Part shown: in pieces, positions 5,270-8,281 of the stretch | Numbering within the stretch: the first letter of the stretch is position 1 | Layout: each line of letters opens with the position of its first letter | DNA from: an uncultured Desulfovibrio sp. | GTDB taxonomy: Bacteria; Desulfobacterota; Desulfovibrionia; Desulfovibrionales; Desulfovibrionaceae | Direction: 5' to 3' | NCBI GenBank assembly: GCA_900555975.1 | Contig: USNI01000038.1 | Location: forward strand, 1-8,281 | Length of the DNA stretch: 8,281 nt | Notes under the pieces: model-generated | The model's database searches: none | Told to the model about the DNA's origin: nothing | What the model saw: only the letters and a program-made list of their open reading frames with translations | Position numbers and translations under genes: made by a program

Positions 5270-5592
5270 TGCATCCGGACAACACACCTCCTCTCCGTTG
5301 CAGATCTTCACGGCAGAAAAAGCCATTCCATGACCAGTCTCCGAGTGCCGCCGATACCTTTTTCTTCCGCACTATTCTGCTAAAAGCCGCCGCGCAGCAG
5401 AGAACGCCCGACGTCGGACGTACCAGCAGGAGACATTGCCGTCCGGATCTTCCGCCTCCGGGGGAGGCGTCGGCATGTTCCTTCCGCCCTGCTTTCTGCG
5501 GTTCGCCGTCTCGCGCCTGACCCGCAACAGTCCGCTCTCTCCATTTCCCGACAGAACTTTTCAGAACATATCAATCTAAAAGACAAAAATCC
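5270..5592. other. Gene-poor interval with inverted repeats
   Basis: No open frame here reads like a protein; an 83-codon GTG-started frame from 5269 has no Shine-Dalgarno of its own and a random-looking composition. Structure seen: TCTGCT (5376-5381) with AGCAGA (5396-5401); the perfect palindrome CCGACGTCGG (5408-5417); and CGCCTCC (5453-5459) with GGAGGCG (5463-5469), a 7-bp stem with loop GGG but no T-run. The right end (about 5550-5590) becomes A/T-rich, as expected upstream of a promoter. No clear terminator for the FTR gene was found, although CTTTTTCTTCC (5358-5368) is T-rich. A structured RNA or regulatory region is possible but unproven. Confidence 0.35.
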
Positions 5593-5621
5593 TTGCCCAC
5601 CCCATCGGCGCGTGACATACT
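5593..5621 (+). promoter_or_regulatory. Candidate promoter for the secreted phosphatase
   Basis: TTGCCC (5593-5598; 3 of 6), exactly 17 bases, then CATACT (5616-5621; 4 of 6), 29 bases before the ATG. A/T-rich sequence upstream (about 5550-5590) could act as an UP element. I looked for a Pho-box-like direct repeat and did not see one. Confidence 0.4.
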
Positions 5622-5649
5622 CTTCCAAAAACAGAAAAAGGAGCTGATC

Positions 5650-7143
5650 ATGCGCTGCGTTTCTGCCGTTGCCGCCGTTCTGGCGACCTTTGTTTTCTGT
5701 TCACTGCCTCCCTGTTCCTGCCATGCCGGCAGTGAAGCAAGTATTGCTCCCAGGCTGCTCAAGGTCGTTGCACTGAGCCGTCACGGCGTACGTTCTCCCA
5801 CGCAGTCGCCGGAAACTCTCGCTTCATGGAGCACCCGCCGCTGGCCGGTCTGGAACGCTTCTCCCGGCGACCTCACCGAACGCGGCGCCGATCTCATCCG
5901 TGCGGAATGGGCGGGCATGAGAAAGGCCCTCGCCTTCGACGATCTGCTTCCCGCTTCGGAATGTCCCGACGAGGGCAGCATTCTTGTCTACGCCGACAAT
6001 GAAGAACGCACGATGGCCACGGCCAGAGCCATGCTTGAAGGACTCGCTCCCGGTTGCGGCATGAAGATTCTCTCTCGCCCGGAAGGAACGGACCCCGTCT
6101 TTCATCCCGTGCGCAGCGGATTCATGAAGCCGCCCGTTCTCTCCCCCGCGGAACGGGCGACGCTCGCAGGAGAACTTTCCGCGCTGCAGACGGAACTTGG
6201 TGAAGACATAGCGAGGATAGCCTCTCTGCTCGGTCCTGCCGCCCCGTCGCTCTGCGCTCCGGGGCAGACCTACTGCACGCTCAGCAGCATTCCCACAGCA
6301 CTGGAATTTCCCGGAAAAAAATCTCGCGCCAACGTCTCCCTGCACGGCGGGCTGGCCATGGCATCGACCGCAGCCGAAATACTGCTGCTGGAAAGCCTTG
6401 AGTGGCCTGAACGTGCACAGATCGTTCCGGCCAGGCTGCCCGATGCCAGACCGCAGTATCCGGGCACCCCCGTGGAACGGAAGGCACGACAGATCATCAT
6501 GGCTCCGCGCAGCGACAGACCGGACACGCTGCCCCTTGCCTTCGCCCCACGCTGGAAGCCGACCCCGGTTCAGCTGAAAAACAACGAACTGCTGATCAAT
6601 CCCGCTGCTGCTTTCAAGCTGCTGCGCGTGCATACCAGAGTACAGAACACCGTACAGCGCTTTTCTCCCGTGGCCGGACAGGACGGCATGCCGCTGCTGC
6701 TGCTCATGACGGAAGTTCTGGCCGGAACCTCTCCGCTGAAAGAAGCCAACCGGGCGCAAGTCGTCGTCTTCTCCGGCCACGACACGAACATCGTCAATCT
6801 GGCGGGACTGCTCGGTCTTCACTGGAACAACACTCCTTTTCCCGCAGACAGCACTCCTCCCGGATCCATGCTGCTCTTCCGCCTCTGGGACACGCCGCAG
6901 GGAAGAGTCGTACAACCTTCGTTTCTGTGTCAGACCGGTACGGCCTTTCTCAGTACGGACGACGCCGTCATGAGCGGCGCCGCTCTTCGACAGGAATCCC
7001 TTCTGCTTCCCAAAGCCTTCACAGAAACACCGGCAGGTCCCGGACTGACTCTGGATTCCTTTCTTGTCCTGGTGCACGGTCTTGCAGGAGACGAACTAGC
7101 CTCACGTCTGCCAGGACTTTTCACCGAAGAAAACAGATACTGA
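5650..7143 (+). CDS. Secreted histidine acid phosphatase, AppA/Agp (phytase) type
   Basis: Predicted periplasmic phosphomonoesterase of the branch-2 histidine phosphatase family, which includes E. coli AppA phytase and Agp glucose-1-phosphatase. Catalysis uses a phosphohistidine. Of 497 residues, 1-26 are a signal peptide (probable cleavage after CHA). Nucleophile motif: SRHGVRSPT (R44, H45, R48). Proton-donor motif: GHDTN (H377, D378). Other AppA-like blocks are LTERGADLI (75-83), DNEERTMATARAMLEGLAPG (116-135) and SLHGGLAMAS (230-239). C105/C136 and C202/C209 correspond to two AppA disulfides; C427 has no obvious partner. It exceeds AppA (432) mainly through about 50 extra residues between 250 and 323. 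The ATG at 5650 has AAGGAG 6 bases upstream; an in-frame TTG at 5593 lies in the promoter. Whether phytate, sugar phosphates or other esters are the substrate cannot be told. Confidence 0.88.
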   Translation: MRCVSAVAAVLATFVFCSLPPCSCHAGSEASIAPRLLKVVALSRHGVRSPTQSPETLASWSTRRWPVWNASPGDLTERGADLIRAEWAGMRKALAFDDLLPASECPDEGSILVYADNEERTMATARAMLEGLAPGCGMKILSRPEGTDPVFHPVRSGFMKPPVLSPAERATLAGELSALQTELGEDIARIASLLGPAAPSLCAPGQTYCTLSSIPTALEFPGKKSRANVSLHGGLAMASTAAEILLLESLEWPERAQIVPARLPDARPQYPGTPVERKARQIIMAPRSDRPDTLPLAFAPRWKPTPVQLKNNELLINPAAAFKLLRVHTRVQNTVQRFSPVAGQDGMPLLLLMTEVLAGTSPLKEANRAQVVVFSGHDTNIVNLAGLLGLHWNNTPFPADSTPPGSMLLFRLWDTPQGRVVQPSFLCQTGTAFLSTDDAVMSGAALRQESLLLPKAFTETPAGPGLTLDSFLVLVHGLAGDELASRLPGLFTEENRY

Positions 7144-7180
7144 CATTTCTGATCGACCTGAACGGCGTATCCGATCCTGA

Positions 7181-7220
7181 CAAAAAGCGGCCGTCTGCCC
7201 TGGACAGACGACCGCTCTTT
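7181..7220. terminator. Bidirectional terminator between convergent genes
   Basis: AGCGG-C-CGTCTG (7186-7197) pairs with CAGACG-A-CCGCT (7205-7216) around a 7-base loop. The single mismatch on the plus strand becomes a G-U pair in the minus-strand RNA. The minus side is followed by TTTTTG and the plus side by CTTTG. It starts 12 bases past the DUF1848 stop and about 40 past the phosphatase stop, so it serves both genes and is stronger for the minus strand. Confidence 0.8.
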
Positions 7221-7227
7221 GCATAGA

Positions 7228-8160
7228 TCAGTCAAGCAGCGACAAATGCCTCTGCCGCTGCGCGCAGGAACGCATGACCCGATCCGTGACGACATCCTCC
7301 CGATGGAGCGTACCTATCAGCAGCGGAGAATCGGGATTCTGTCCTTCATCCACCGCTCTGCCCGTCCCGGCATAGCAGTAAAGACAACCGTGCCTGCAAC
7401 TGCCGTAGGCACCTATGTCGATACTCTCTGCGCATCCGCAGGCCGGACGTTGATTCCCGTCCCTTTTCGCCTTCAGAGATGCATCCCCTATTCTGCCGAT
7501 CAGCTCCGCATCCACGCACCGCCCGTGAGCTATCCCGAAGCGTGAAAGATCCATGTTCTCTGCACAGCTTTCCACGCGAAGGCCGTACGCGTGAGCCGCA
7601 TCCGCCAGCTTTCCGACCAGATTCTCCTGCATTTCGGGAGGAAAATCCCGAAGACCGAGAGAGGCCATACTGCTCCTCGTATCGCGGTAGAAATCCAGAA
7701 AACTGATGACGCACTTTTCCGTGCAGGGGGCAAGCAGTGCGGCCAGTCTTTCAAACCAGCGCACATGATACTCGAACGTATACGTTCTGCTGAGAAAAAC
7801 AGGATCGTAGCGCCAGATGACGCGATGCCTGCCCAAAAAGGAGGACAGTTTGCGGAAGGCAGGAATGAGCACGTCTCTTTTCGAGGGTAATCCCGGTTCA
7901 GCATCTCTGCCGTACGGAGTCAGCGTAAACTGGAAATAATACGCATACTCCTTGAGCAGAGAAAGACGCTCCAGCATGGGCAGAGGATTCTTCGTCCAGA
8001 ACACGAACCCGTCCACCACGTCGGGGGAAAGGCGCACGCGGCTTACCCGGCGTGGATTCATGGGATGACGCACAAGCACGAATCCTTCCTGAAGTCTGCG
8101 GAAGAACCAGTCCGCATGGCATGCCGGTATGTCCGTCCGGCGGCTGACGCTTATGATCAT
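7228..8160 (-). CDS. DUF1848 family protein with C-terminal radical-SAM-like cysteine cluster
   Basis: Member of DUF1848 (PF08902), a family of unknown function. The 310 residues begin MIISVSRRTDIPACH and include FVFWTKNP (52-59), FQFTLTPYG (76-84) and VIWRYDPVF (114-122), all typical of the family. The C-terminal part has C241-G-C243, SIDIGAYGSC and then C255-x3-C259-x2-C262-Y-A. CX3CX2C is the spacing of radical SAM [4Fe-4S] clusters, but in radical SAM enzymes it is usually near the N-terminus of the barrel. By homology it probably binds an iron-sulfur cluster; the reaction is unknown. The ATG (8158-8160) lies 13 bases after the stop of the trpA-like gene, with a purine-rich GGAAAGAG just upstream, so the two are probably co-transcribed. 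A good terminator follows. No functional link to tryptophan synthesis is evident. Confidence 0.88.
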   Translation of the reverse strand: MIISVSRRTDIPACHADWFFRRLQEGFVLVRHPMNPRRVSRVRLSPDVVDGFVFWTKNPLPMLERLSLLKEYAYYFQFTLTPYGRDAEPGLPSKRDVLIPAFRKLSSFLGRHRVIWRYDPVFLSRTYTFEYHVRWFERLAALLAPCTEKCVISFLDFYRDTRSSMASLGLRDFPPEMQENLVGKLADAAHAYGLRVESCAENMDLSRFGIAHGRCVDAELIGRIGDASLKAKRDGNQRPACGCAESIDIGAYGSCRHGCLYCYAGTGRAVDEGQNPDSPLLIGTLHREDVVTDRVMRSCAQRQRHLSLLD

Positions 8161-8173
8161 GCGCTCTTTCCGT

Positions 8174-8281
8174 TCAGCTTCTCCACATTCTCATGAAGTC
8201 CGCCGGGGAGCCGCCTTCCCCAATGTGCCGCAGAAGCGAACTGCCGAACACTGCGGCATCAGGACGTGCCTTCTGCGCAAG
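8174..8281 (-). CDS. trpA: C-terminal 35 residues of a probable tryptophan synthase alpha subunit
   Basis: Only the 3' end is in the window: LAQKARPDAAVFGSSLLRHI continues to EGGSPADFMRMW and the stop (8174-8176). The block DAAVFGSSLLRHI-EGG resembles the C-terminal strand and phosphate-binding G-S region of TrpA (typically ADGVVVGSA-type), followed by the final helix. If correct, the enzyme cleaves indole-3-glycerol phosphate to indole for TrpB, and the rest of the gene, probably with a trp operon, lies beyond the right edge. A different TIM-barrel enzyme ending the same way cannot be excluded on so few residues. Confidence 0.6.
   Translation of the reverse strand, partial: LAQKARPDAAVFGSSLLRHIGEGGSPADFMRMWRS

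Noticed and set aside
5269..5520. 83-codon GTG-started frame after the FTR gene
   Set aside because: It starts on the FTR stop, lacks its own Shine-Dalgarno, and has composition typical of non-coding high-GC DNA.
5410..5525. Possible SRP (4.5S) RNA on the minus strand, because of a GCGGAAGGAACATGCC stretch
   Set aside because: It shares only the GGAAGGAA word; the flanking CAGG/AGCAG internal-loop partners and the closing stem needed for domain IV are not in place.
6397..6621. Frameshift inside the phosphatase as an explanation for the divergent block
   Set aside because: The flanking family blocks on both sides are in the same frame, and residues within the block are not better in another frame; an in-frame insertion is simpler.
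5824..7077. 417-codon minus-strand open frame opposite the phosphatase
   Set aside because: The plus strand encodes the RHGVRSP and GHDTN catalytic motifs and a signal peptide; the minus frame is low-complexity R/G/Q-rich sequence with no motif.

Overview
The window is GC-rich, densely coded bacterial chromosome. The gene families suggest an anaerobic deltaproteobacterium, most likely a Desulfovibrionaceae member (Desulfovibrio/Bilophila/Mailhella-like). The pointers are a ferredoxin:thioredoxin reductase catalytic subunit in a non-photosynthetic setting, an Rsm22-like protein with a four-cysteine signature, a PHP-type histidinol phosphatase and a DUF1848 protein. This placement is inference; there is no rRNA or other marker gene here. 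No tRNA, IS element, CRISPR array or phage gene was seen.

Layout. At the left edge, on the minus strand, is a truncated trmL (tRNA wobble 2'-O-methyltransferase). Upstream of it lies a 30-codon gene for a one-helix membrane protein, with its own Shine-Dalgarno, a candidate promoter and a downstream terminator. A palindrome-rich divergent control region follows, then three plus-strand genes: a PHP histidinol phosphatase, the membrane metalloprotease htpX (with its own candidate promoter and a strong terminator) and an Rsm22/METTL17-type protein. Next comes an overlapping pair: a membrane-anchored glutaredoxin-like protein and a ferredoxin:thioredoxin reductase catalytic subunit. About 380 bases without a convincing gene follow, then a secreted histidine acid phosphatase (AppA/phytase type). 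A bidirectional terminator separates it from a convergent minus-strand DUF1848 gene. That gene sits 13 bases downstream of the 3' end of what looks like trpA at the right edge.

How the genes work together. Most are unrelated housekeeping functions in short transcription units. The exception is the glutaredoxin/FTR pair: the reading frames overlap by 23 bases and both products are redox-active, which suggests an electron path from ferredoxin through FTR to a membrane-tethered dithiol protein on the cytoplasmic face. This is the best candidate for a little-described system. Secondary points of interest are the small membrane protein, the repeated palindromes in the divergent promoter region, a perfect 18-bp tandem duplication inside a membrane helix, and a roughly 50-residue insertion in the phosphatase.
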